NCBI GenBank assembly: GCA_000756795.1
Contig: CCSI01000004.1
Location: 124,001 to 188,000 of the forward strand
Length of the DNA: 64,000 nucleotides
From: Qipengyuania vulgaris
Lineage (GTDB): Bacteria > Pseudomonadota > Alphaproteobacteria > Sphingomonadales > Sphingomonadaceae
Reading direction: 5' to 3'
Part shown: positions 26,975-35,900 of the stretch, one piece after another
Numbering within the stretch: position 1 is the stretch's first letter
Layout of the letters: every line of letters starts with the position of its first letter
The notes under the pieces: model-generated
Seen by the model: only the letters and a program-made list of their open reading frames with translations
The model's database searches: none
Told to the model about the DNA's origin: nothing
Program-made: the position numbers and the translations under genes

Positions 26975-27532
26975 CTACGCGGTTTCGAGCTCGCGCTTCC
27001 CCACGCTCTCACCCAGCATTTCGATGAGTGCCTTGCTGAAGGCGGGGATGTCATCGGGATTGCGGCTGGTGATGAGGTTGCCGTCCACTGCGGTTTCCTG
27101 GTCGACCACATTTGCGCCCGCATTCTTCAGGTCCGTACGGATCGAGGGCCATGCGGTGACCGTCTTGCCCTTGATGAGGTCGGCTTCGGCGAGCAACCAC
27201 GGTGCGTGGCAGATGGCGGCAATCGGCTTGCCCGCCATGTTGAATTCGCGGACGATGGCAATCGCGCGCTCGTTCATGCGCAGGATGTCAGGGTTCATCT
27301 GGCCGCCGGGGAGGAGGAGCGCGTCATATTCCGAACAATCGGAAATTTCGTCGACCGTCTTGTCGACCGTGACGCTGTCGCCCCAGTCCTTGTCCTTCCA
27401 GCCCTTGATTTCGCCCTTTTCGAGACTCACGACAGTGGTCTCGAAACCGGCGTTTTCGAGGTTGGCCTTGGGCTTCATCAGTTCCGACTGTTCGAAGCCG
27501 TTGGTGGCGAGGATCATTACGCGTTTCGTCAT
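26975..27532 (-). CDS. PfpI/DJ-1 family protein (type 1 glutamine-amidotransferase fold)
   Basis: The 185-residue protein starts MTKRVMILATNGFEQSEL and has the nucleophile elbow AAICHAPWLLAEA with Cys108 and His109, and the glutamate position in NGFEQSEL. These features identify the PfpI/YhbO branch of the DJ-1 superfamily, reported as stress chaperones, deglycases or proteases. AAGGAG lies seven bases before the ATG at 27532. The open frame continues upstream, but that part lacks similarity to the family. It is divergent from the sodium-channel gene. Confidence 0.9.
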   Translation of the reverse strand: MTKRVMILATNGFEQSELMKPKANLENAGFETTVVSLEKGEIKGWKDKDWGDSVTVDKTVDEISDCSEYDALLLPGGQMNPDILRMNERAIAIVREFNMAGKPIAAICHAPWLLAEADLIKGKTVTAWPSIRTDLKNAGANVVDQETAVDGNLITSRNPDDIPAFSKALIEMLGESVGKRELETA

Positions 27533-27677
27533 GGGGTAACTCCTTGATTTCGTGTTACCCATTGAACGAGCGCCTCTGGTTCGATGTTCCGTGGTGACAG
27601 CCGAGCCGTGGCGGTGGTAGGGCAGGGTGTGAATAGCCCATCCGGGCCGCCTGATTTCTCTTTTTCGGAGTGCATCC

Positions 27678-28451
27678 ATGAGCCTGCGCGAACGCGTACG
27701 CCAGCTGGTCGACACACGCGCTTTCGAGCGTTTCATCGTGACTGTCATCGTCATCAACGCCATCGGGCTGGGGCTGGAATCCTCGCCTGCCGTCATGGGC
27801 CGGTTCGGCCCGGTGATTGCGGCGCTCGACGCGGTTGCGCTGGGCATTTTCGTGGTCGAGCTGGCGCTCAAGCTCTTTGCCTTTGGCTGGCGTTTCTTCC
27901 GCAATGGCTGGAATGTCTTCGACCTTGCCATCGTCACTGTCGCGCTGATGCCCGCCTCGGGCGCTTTCTCGGTGCTGCGTGCGCTGCGCATCCTGCGCGC
28001 GCTGCGTCTGATTTCGGTCGTGCCCAGCATGCGCAAGGTCATCGTGGGCCTGTTCAGCGCCATTCCGAGCATCGGCACGGTGGTCGTCATGTTGCTGCTC
28101 CTGTTCTACATCAGCGCGGTGATGGCGACGAAGCTGTTTGGCGAGGCCTTCCCGCAATGGTTCGGCAATCTCGGCGCCTCGCTCTACTCGCTGTTCCAGA
28201 TCATGACGCTGGAAAGCTGGTCGATGGGCATCGTGCGACCGGTGATGGAGGTCTACCCCTACGCCTGGGCATTCTTCGTGCCGTTCATCCTGCTCACAAG
28301 CTTCATCGTGCTCAATCTCTTCATCGGTGTCATCGTCAATGCCATGGCCGAAGCCACCGAGGATGAAGCGCATGACGAGCGCGAGGAAATCCTCCACGAG
28401 TTGAAAGGCCTGCGCGCCGATATCGCGGCGCTGAAAAGAGGTGCGGATTAA
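27678..28451 (+). CDS. Bacterial voltage-gated sodium channel (NaChBac type)
   Basis: This 257-residue protein has one six-helix channel domain, as in the BacNav family, which assembles as tetramers. S1-S3 span about residues 17-95. S4 is SVLRALRILRALRLISVV with arginines at every third position. The pore loop carries the selectivity filter TLESWS at residues 177-182, which defines sodium-selective bacterial channels. S6 is LTSFIVLNLFIGVIVNAM, and a charged C-terminal helix (HDEREEILHELKGLRADIAALK) is the tetramerising coiled coil. Roles in pH homeostasis and motility are known from Bacillus. It lies between a stress protein and parC, with no obvious partner. Confidence 0.93.
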   Translation: MSLRERVRQLVDTRAFERFIVTVIVINAIGLGLESSPAVMGRFGPVIAALDAVALGIFVVELALKLFAFGWRFFRNGWNVFDLAIVTVALMPASGAFSVLRALRILRALRLISVVPSMRKVIVGLFSAIPSIGTVVVMLLLLFYISAVMATKLFGEAFPQWFGNLGASLYSLFQIMTLESWSMGIVRPVMEVYPYAWAFFVPFILLTSFIVLNLFIGVIVNAMAEATEDEAHDEREEILHELKGLRADIAALKRGAD

Positions 28452-28510
28452 GCGGTGAATTTGCACAGGCAAGCCTCCCGCAGGCGGGCCAGGCTTGATA
28501 GGAAGGTGGG

Positions 28511-30802
28511 ATGGCCGATGTGACCGATATTCCCGATTCCGATCCGTTCGACGCGATTGTCGATGCGCCCTTCGATTCCGCGCTGTCCGAGCGCTATCTT
28601 GTCTATGCGCTGTCGACGATTACTGCGCGTTCGCTGCCCGATCTACGCGACGGGCTGAAGCCGGTCCACCGGCGCCTGCTCTGGACCATGCGCCAATTGA
28701 AGCTCGATCCCGCCAGCGGGTTCAAGAAGTCAGCGCGCGTGGTGGGCGAGGTGATCGGTAAGTACCACCCGCATGGCGACACCGCCGCCTATGACGCGAT
28801 GGTCCGCCTCGCGCAGGATTTCGCGCTGCGTTATCCGCTGGTCGAAGGCCAGGGGAACTTCGGCAATATCGACGGCGATAACGCAGCGGCCTATCGTTAC
28901 ACCGAGGCGCGGCTGACCAAGACGGCGATGCGCCTGATGGAAGGCCTCGACGCAGGGACCGTCGATTTCATCCCGACCTACAATAACGAGGAAGAAGAGC
29001 CGGAAATCATGCCGGGCCTCTTCCCGAACCTGCTCGCCAATGGCGCGAGCGGGATTGCCGTCGGCATGGCGACCAATATTCCGAGCCACAACGTCGCCGA
29101 AATCGTCGACGCGACGCTGGAAGTGATTGACAACCCGCATGTCGAACACGCGCGGCTGATGGAAATCTTCAAGGGGCCGGACTTCGCCACGGGCGGGGTC
29201 GTCCCCGAAAGCGCCGAAGTGATCAGCCACGCCTACGAAACGGGTCGCGGGTCCTTCCGTGTGCGCGGTCGCTTCCACGCAGCCGAGGCGGAAAAGGACG
29301 AGGACAAGGCTGCGGGTATCGAGCGGCTGGGCGGCGGGCAGTGGCAGCTGGTCATCTCCGAAATCCCCTACCAGGTCGCCAAGGGCAAGCTGATCGAGCA
29401 GATCGCCGCTGCGATTGCCGACAAGAAGCTGCCCATCCTCGAAGACGTGCGCGACGAAAGCGACGAGCAGATCCGCATCGTGCTCGTGCCGCGCAGCCGC
29501 AATGTCGATCCTGAGCTGCTCAAGGAGAGCATCTACAAGCTCACCGACATGGAGACGCGCTTCGGCCTCAATCTCAACGTGCTCGACCGCACGCGCACGC
29601 CGATGGTCATGGGACTGAAGGAACTGCTCGACAACTGGATCGCCAGCCAGATCGACATCCTCCAGCGCCGCAGCCAGCACCGCCTCGACCAGATCGCCCG
29701 GCGGCTGGAACTGGTCGAAGGCTATATCATCGCCTTCCTCAACCTCGACCGCGTGATCGAGATCATCCGCACCGAGGACGAGCCCAAGCCGGTGATGATG
29801 GAGGAGTTCAAGCTCACCGACCGGCAGGCAGAGGCCATCCTCAACATGCGCCTGCGGTCTTTGCGCAAGCTGGAAGAAATGCAGCTGCGCAACGAGAAGG
29901 ACGAGCTGCTCAAGGAACAGGACGAGCTTGAAAAGCTGCTCGGCAGTCCGGCTCGCCAGCGCACGCGCCTGAAGCGCGACCTCAATGCGCTGCGCAAGGA
30001 GTACAGCGAAGACACCGAACTCGGCCGCCGTCGCACCACCATCGAAGAGGCCGCTCCGGCGGTCGAATTCAGCATGGACGCGATGATCGAGAAGGAGCCG
30101 GTGACGGTCATCCTCTCGCAGAAGGGCTGGATCCGCGGGGCCAAGGGCCACCTGCCGCTCGACCAGGAGTTCAAGTACAAGGAAGGCGATGGCCCTGCCT
30201 TCGTCCTCCACGCCCAGACCACCGACAAGCTGCTGCTCATCGGCAATGACGGGCGCGTGTTCACGCTGGGTGCCGACAAGCTGCCCGGCGCGCGCGGTTT
30301 CGGCGAACCGGTGCGCAACACGCTCGACATCGATGGCCAGACGCAGATCGTCTCCGTCATTGTCCATGCCGAGGGGCAGGAGGTCCTGCTCGCTGCCACC
30401 AATGGCAAGGGCTTTGCGGTCGGCACCGACGCGATGCTCGCCGAGACGCGCAAAGGCCGTCAGGTGATGAACGTGAAGGGCGATGTGAAGCTCGCCGTCG
30501 CGCGGCCGATCGACAAGGCGCACGACCACGTTGCCGTGGTGGGCGAGAACCGCAAGCTCGTCGTCTTCAATCTCGAGGAACTGCCGCGTCTCGCCAAGGG
30601 GCAGGGCAACAAGCTGCAGAACTATCGCGACGGCGGGCTATCGGACGCGACCACCTTCACCATGGAAGAGGGCCTCAGCTGGACCATGGGCGGCAAGGAA
30701 GGCCGCACCCGGACCGAGGGCGAGATGTGGCAATGGAAGGTTGCGCGTGGCGGCGCAGGCCGTCTCCCGCCGCAGGGCTTCCCGCGGGACAACAAGTTCT
30801 GA
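28511..30802 (+). CDS. parC: DNA topoisomerase IV subunit A
   Basis: ParC with ParE decatenates daughter chromosomes. The 763-residue protein begins with the GyrA/ParC core: LVYALSTITARSLPDLRDGLKPVHRRLLW, KYHPHGDTAAYDAMVRLAQDFALRYPLV, and the catalytic tyrosine in NAAAYRYTEARLT near residue 131. The C-terminal third is a beta-pinwheel of repeated strands (GWIRGAKGHLP, GRVFTLGADKLPGARGFGEP). The GyrA box QRRGGKG is absent, which favours ParC over GyrA, and the shorter C-terminus agrees. No ParE gene is in the window. Confidence 0.95.
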   Translation: MADVTDIPDSDPFDAIVDAPFDSALSERYLVYALSTITARSLPDLRDGLKPVHRRLLWTMRQLKLDPASGFKKSARVVGEVIGKYHPHGDTAAYDAMVRLAQDFALRYPLVEGQGNFGNIDGDNAAAYRYTEARLTKTAMRLMEGLDAGTVDFIPTYNNEEEEPEIMPGLFPNLLANGASGIAVGMATNIPSHNVAEIVDATLEVIDNPHVEHARLMEIFKGPDFATGGVVPESAEVISHAYETGRGSFRVRGRFHAAEAEKDEDKAAGIERLGGGQWQLVISEIPYQVAKGKLIEQIAAAIADKKLPILEDVRDESDEQIRIVLVPRSRNVDPELLKESIYKLTDMETRFGLNLNVLDRTRTPMVMGLKELLDNWIASQIDILQRRSQHRLDQIARRLELVEGYIIAFLNLDRVIEIIRTEDEPKPVMMEEFKLTDRQAEAILNMRLRSLRKLEEMQLRNEKDELLKEQDELEKLLGSPARQRTRLKRDLNALRKEYSEDTELGRRRTTIEEAAPAVEFSMDAMIEKEPVTVILSQKGWIRGAKGHLPLDQEFKYKEGDGPAFVLHAQTTDKLLLIGNDGRVFTLGADKLPGARGFGEPVRNTLDIDGQTQIVSVIVHAEGQEVLLAATNGKGFAVGTDAMLAETRKGRQVMNVKGDVKLAVARPIDKAHDHVAVVGENRKLVVFNLEELPRLAKGQGNKLQNYRDGGLSDATTFTMEEGLSWTMGGKEGRTRTEGEMWQWKVARGGAGRLPPQGFPRDNKF

Positions 30803-30851
30803 TTTTTGCGGGGTGTGCAAAGCGCGGAGGCGCTTTCCGCACCGTCAAACA

Positions 30852-30886
30852 CAAAAGAAAGGGCCGAGAGCTTTAGCTCCCGGCCC
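30852..30886 (-). terminator. Terminator for the small exported protein gene
   Basis: GGCCGAGAGCT and AGCTCCCGGCC form an eleven-base stem with one mismatch. On the minus strand it is followed by CTTTCTTTTGTG. It lies about 50 bases past the stop codon of the gene at 30933-31463 and may also stop parC transcription from the other side, although no T run follows there. Confidence 0.75.
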
Positions 30887-30932
30887 AGTGCGACCCTGGA
30901 TATGGTGGCTCCAGGGGAACCGTAAGCGCAGC

Positions 30933-31463
30933 TTACTCGGCTGCTTCACCTTCTGCCGGTGCGCTTGCAGCCATGGCAGCGTCGATTTCGGCATTGGTGT
31001 ACTTGGCCATCAGGCCGTGATCGTCGGCGGTGAAGTGGCCGCGCAGGAGGACGATGACGTTGGTTTCGTCGCCGCCGCGGGCGATGGTCACTTCGTCACC
31101 TTCGATGGCGGTGATGGTGCCGAGCGGTGCGTGGTCGGCTGCCATGGCCGATGCGCCGACAACGAGTGCCGCGTCGAGCTTGGCCTGTGCGGCAGCAATC
31201 TGCTGGTCGATCATGCCGTCGAGCATCGCCTTGGAGGCGGGAAGCGTCAGGCCGGCATCGCCCGCGACATACATCGAGGTGGGCAGCGGGATCTGGTGCT
31301 TGCCGGTGTCGATGATGGCATTGCCGCCTTCGACAGCAACGACGGTACCGACGGTGTTACCTTCGGGGCCGGTTACCGTGGCGCCTGCTACGAGAGCGTC
31401 GTTGGCCAGGGCCGGGGTTGCGATAAGGGCGACGGAGGCAAGAGCCAGCTTCGCGAATTTCAT
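30933..31463 (-). CDS. Small exported alanine-rich protein of unknown function
   Basis: The 176-residue precursor has the signal peptide MKFAKLALASVALIATPALA. The mature protein appears to be two copies of a short beta module: VAGATVTGPEGNTVGTVVAVEGGNAIIDTGKHQI and later LGTITAIEGDEVTIARGGDETNVIVLL. They look like the PRC-barrel or KOW-like beta units seen in other alphaproteobacterial exported proteins. GGAG lies six bases ahead of the ATG at 31463; two ATGs just upstream fit less well. The C-terminus is acidic and alanine-rich. No function can be assigned. Confidence 0.7.
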   Translation of the reverse strand: MKFAKLALASVALIATPALANDALVAGATVTGPEGNTVGTVVAVEGGNAIIDTGKHQIPLPTSMYVAGDAGLTLPASKAMLDGMIDQQIAAAQAKLDAALVVGASAMAADHAPLGTITAIEGDEVTIARGGDETNVIVLLRGHFTADDHGLMAKYTNAEIDAAMAASAPAEGEAAE

Positions 31464-31768
31464 GTTCATCTCCAAGACGTGTTCAACTCAATCGCTCCTG
31501 ACGCGCGGGTTCACGCATCGGTTGCGAAATTCAATGATGAGAGCGGCAACGAGAGTGGATGCCCCGCTAATGGCCGCTTGCCCCCTTCCCGAGGAGCGAC
31601 CCGCTCTATGGCAAGCGACTTGCCGTGTGGCAACCGCTGCAGGCCCTTTATGCTGCATTGCAGCTTAAGCGAAGATGAAGATGGAAAAAGCCGCCGTTAA
31701 GGTATGGCGGTTAGGCAGCCACGGCTTATAGATATTGCTCGATACATTCAGGGGGGTCGAGGGTCGCA
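31464..31768. other. Intergenic region of about 305 bases, no gene seen
   Basis: The spacer separates the divergent small exported protein gene and the metallopeptidase gene. It should hold promoters for both. I see no convincing open frame, tRNA or strong hairpin. It includes AT-richer patches near 31690-31745 just ahead of the metallopeptidase gene. Confidence 0.5.
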
Positions 31769-32953
31769 ATGAACGAACAGTCCGTGGACAAGGCGCGCGC
31801 GCTGGAGCCGCTGTCCTATCACGCCGCCGTGCAGGACTATCTTGCCGAGCATGAGCCAGCCGTGTGGGACAAGGGTTCTGGCGGCATGTCCGAAGAGGAG
31901 CTGGGCGAACTGCGCGATACCATGCTGCGCAACACCTACCGGCTCGAAGAAGCGGGCCATCCGCAGGTCTTCGCCGCGTTGAAGACCGCGATGGAGCGGC
32001 TTGGCATCGAAGCGCCCGCCACGCTCTACCAGGCGAACGACGGCACGATGAATGCCTCGCTTTTCTATGTTCCGGGCGAGGTCCATCTCGCCTTTTTCGG
32101 CCCCATCCTCGAAAAGCTGTCCGAGGCCGAATTGCTCGCGCTGATGGGACACGAATTGTCGCATTATCTGCTGTGGCAGATGGATGAGGGCGCGCATTAT
32201 CGCACCAGCCGCATTTTCGACCAGGCGCTGTCCTTTGCCGAGGCCAAGCCCGCGCACCGCGAGACCGCGCGGCTGCTGAGCCTTTATACCGAACTCTTCG
32301 CCGACCGGGGCGGGGCGATTGCTGCGGGCGACACCGCGCCTGCCATCGCAGTGCTGGTCAAGACGATGACCGGGCTGACCTCGGTCGACCCCGAAGCTTA
32401 CCTTAGGCAAGCTGAGGAACTGGAGGCGAAAGGCGGCAAGTCGCAGGGCCATTCGCACCCCGAGGTCTACCTGCGCGCCCGTGCCCTGAAGCTGTGGTGG
32501 GAAGGCGATGCGCAATTGGGTGACTGGCTCGAGGCTCGCGTGCAGGGTCCGCTTTCCATCGAGAGCCTTGACCTCATGGGCCAGCACCGGCTGACAAGCC
32601 TGACGCGCAGTTTCCTCGCCCGCATGCTTGCCGAGGTCGAGGAAGGCTCGGACGAAATCGTCACGCAGGTGAAGGCGGTCTTTCCCGATTTCGCGAGCGG
32701 CGAGGAGCGGCTTGATCTGGCCGAGGTCTCGGTCGAAAAAATCGACGATGCCACGCGCGATTATTTCATCGCGTTGATGTTCGACCTCGCCATGGCCGAT
32801 AGCGACGCGACCGATGTGGTCATGCTGGCCGCAGCCAAGACCGCTGCGAGCATGGGCGCGACCGAGAGGCTGAAAGCTTCGCTGAGGCGCGACCTCAAAT
32901 GGACCAAGACGCGGACCGACAAGCTCGTCGCCCAGGCGGAGAAGGCGGCATGA
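31769..32953 (+). CDS. M48-like zinc metallopeptidase, soluble
   Basis: The 394-residue protein has an HExxH zinc motif (MGHELSHYLLW, His128 and His132) and a downstream ELFADRGG that matches the M48 third-ligand motif ExxxD. The stretch just before it, FYVPGEVHLAFFGPILEKLSEAELLALMGHE, follows the usual M48 pattern. Unlike HtpX or Ste24 relatives it has no membrane segments or signal peptide, so it should act in the cytosol. The C-terminal 200 residues are helical and unfamiliar. Its stop overlaps by four bases the start of the giant helicase gene, so the two proteins are probably made together. Confidence 0.85.
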   Translation: MNEQSVDKARALEPLSYHAAVQDYLAEHEPAVWDKGSGGMSEEELGELRDTMLRNTYRLEEAGHPQVFAALKTAMERLGIEAPATLYQANDGTMNASLFYVPGEVHLAFFGPILEKLSEAELLALMGHELSHYLLWQMDEGAHYRTSRIFDQALSFAEAKPAHRETARLLSLYTELFADRGGAIAAGDTAPAIAVLVKTMTGLTSVDPEAYLRQAEELEAKGGKSQGHSHPEVYLRARALKLWWEGDAQLGDWLEARVQGPLSIESLDLMGQHRLTSLTRSFLARMLAEVEEGSDEIVTQVKAVFPDFASGEERLDLAEVSVEKIDDATRDYFIALMFDLAMADSDATDVVMLAAAKTAASMGATERLKASLRRDLKWTKTRTDKLVAQAEKAA

Positions 32954-35900
32954 GCATGGACCAGACCCCCGAGACGCAGCCCGAAACCTCAGCCCCGCCG
33001 ATGGAAGCGGGCGCGGTGAAGCCGCTGCGCGACGTGCTCTCGCATACAAACCAGCTGCCGCCCGACGACGTAGTCCACGCCATGCTCGACCTGATGGTCG
33101 AGGTGGCCGAAATCCACGCAGAGGGGCGCGTCGCCCATATCGGCTTCGAAAATGTCGTCGAGGCCGCCGACGGCACGCTTTCGCTGGTGAACCGAGATGG
33201 CGAGCAACCGCACTCGAACCTGCGCGCCATCCATGCGGTCCAGCCGCAGGTCTCCAGCGCGCTGAAGCTGGTCGGCAATTACCGCGTTACGCAAGACGAG
33301 GAGCGCGGGACCAGCGTCGACGACCTCTCAGTGCTCGACGGCGACGAGGTGGAAGTGACCGAGCCGGTCTACATCACCCGGCTGCGCAACTGGGAAACCG
33401 AGCTCGGCCATCACGACGAGATTACCGATGTCTTCCAGCTCGGCATGGTCATGGCCTGCCTCGCCTGCGGGCTGGACCCCATGGAGTTCGACGACATCGA
33501 GCGGTTCTCGATGAACCGCGACAATTTGTTCGCCATCGCGCCGCGCCTGCATCCGGTCATCGCTTCCATCATCCTCGAGGCGACGCATTTGAACCGCCAC
33601 GAGCGCGCGACCGATGTCGCCGAACTCGCCCGCCGCCTCGACACCTGGCGCGACCAGCCCGCCGGTATCGAGGTCGAGCGCGTCATGGCCGAGGCGCAGG
33701 GCGTGCCCGGCCGCCGTGCCGCCGTGCTTGCGCATTTGCGCGACCGCTTGTTCGACCTCTCGCGCCGCAACCGCCTCATCCATTTCCGCGCCACGCAAAG
33801 CTCGATCAATTTCACCGATGCCAGCATGCCCATCGTCATGCGTATCGAGAGCGTGCGTGCGGATTCGCTGTGCACGTGGAAGGGCAAGTTCGTCGACGAC
33901 GTGCTGGCGGGCGCAAAAGTGCCACTCAATCGCTGGCTGCGCTTCGAGGACCAGCCGCAAATCCCAAGCCAGCTCGACCGCATCATGCAGGAAAATCGGC
34001 GCAACAAGAACGAATATGGCTTCTCCAGCCTGCGCCTGACGGTCGCATTCCTGCACTGGCACAATTTGAAGGAAGCGCCGAACGAGCGCATCACCTCGCC
34101 TCTGCTGTGGCTGCCGGTCGAGGTGACGAAGCGAAAGGGCGTGCGCGACCGCTATGTGATGACCTGCGCGGAGCCGATTGCCGAGTTCAACCCGGCGCTC
34201 AGGCACATGCTGCGCCAGCTCTATGATATCGAACTGCCCGAAACGGTCGACCTCACCGAAACCAGCATCGATGCCATCCACCAGGCCATCCGCGCGCAAA
34301 TCCACGAGAGCGAGCCAGGCGTGCGGCTGGAGATGCAGGAGCGCCCGCAAATCCAGATGATTTTGCGCCGCGCGGTGCAGCGGGTGAACAAGTTCAACCG
34401 CCGCCGCTCGGGCTCGAAACAGACCATCAGCGCCAAGGCCGATTTCAGCTATTCGCGCGACGATTACCGCCCGCTCGGCCTCGCCCTGTTCGAGAAATTC
34501 GTGAAGCCCGACCCGCTGCCGCAGCGCGTGGCATCGGGCGGCAGGGCATCCCCCAAACGCGAACTGATGGTCGCCGAGACCGAGGCGCAGACTTATGGCA
34601 CGGTCAAGGGCGCGGGCCACAAGTTCAGCTGGGAAATCGACCTCACGCAGGTCACGCTGGCGAACTTCAACTACAAGAAAATGTCGCTGGTGCGCGATTA
34701 CAACGCGCTCATCGAAACGCCCGAGACGCAGCCTGCTTTCGACCAGGTCTTCTCCATCGAGCCGCGACCCTTCACCGAAGGTGCGCCGCCGCCGATTGCG
34801 CCTGCCGAGCAATGGGGCGTGGTGGCCTCCGACGCGACGCAGGAACAGGCGGTCGCCTTTGCGCGCACGGGGCGCAGCTACATCATCCAGGGCCCTCCCG
34901 GCACGGGCAAGTCGCAGACGATTACGAACCTCATTGCCGACTATGCGGGTCAGGGCAAACGCGTGCTCTTCGTATGCGAGAAGCGCGCCGCGCTCGACGT
35001 GGTGTTCCACCGGCTGGGGCAGGCGGGGCTCGACGGCCTCGCGACCATCATCCACGACAGCCAGGACGACAAGAAGGAATTCATCGCCGACCTGCGCGAC
35101 CATTACGAGCGCTGGGGCAAAAATGCCGACGGACTGGAAGAGGCCAAGGCCGAGCGCGCACGCACCGTCGCGGCGCTGGAGGAGCATGTTTCGCAGCTGG
35201 CGGCTTTCGAAACGGCCGTTGGTGCGAGCGACACCGAGGGCGAGATACCCTTGCGCGACCTCGTCCGCCGCGCCGCTGCCCTGCCGCCCGCGCCACAGGG
35301 CGTGGGGGCTGCCGAACGGGAGACGCTTCCCGGCCTCGGCGAGTGGGATGTCACGCGCCCGATGGCCGACCGCGTCTTCCGCGCGCTGTCCGAAATCATC
35401 GGCGCAAATGACCTCGCCAGCCATCCCTTCGCCCGCCTCGCACCCGCGCTGGTGCAGGGCGAGCGGCCCTATGCGGTGCTGGAGGCGGCCATCCTTGCTG
35501 CCGAAAGCCAGTTCCAGCGGCTCGACCCGATTATCGAGGACGGCCAGCTCCCGCTTTCGGGCGCGACACCGCTTGCCGAAGCGCGCGCCGCGCTGACGCT
35601 CGCCGAGCGTATGGTTGCGACCGGTCTTGCGACCACGCCCGGGCTGCTCGACCCGCTCTCGCCCGCATCGCAGGCGCTGCAGGGCGACCTTGCGCGAATT
35701 GCGACGCTCGAAGCGCGCGAGAAGGCCGCGGCTGAGGAAGCCAAGGGCTGGCAGGAGCCGCTTTCGCCCGCCGACACGGCCGCGGGCCTCGAACTGGCGC
35801 GCGCCAAGGAAGGCTCGCTCTTCGCTTTCTTCAGCGGCCCGTGGCGCGAACTGAAGAAGACCGTGCAGGCGCGCTATGACTTCGCTGCCCATGCGGTGAA

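Noticed and set aside
28730..30529. A 599-codon minus-strand frame opposite parC
   Set aside because: The sense strand encodes an intact ParC; the antisense frame has no family signature.
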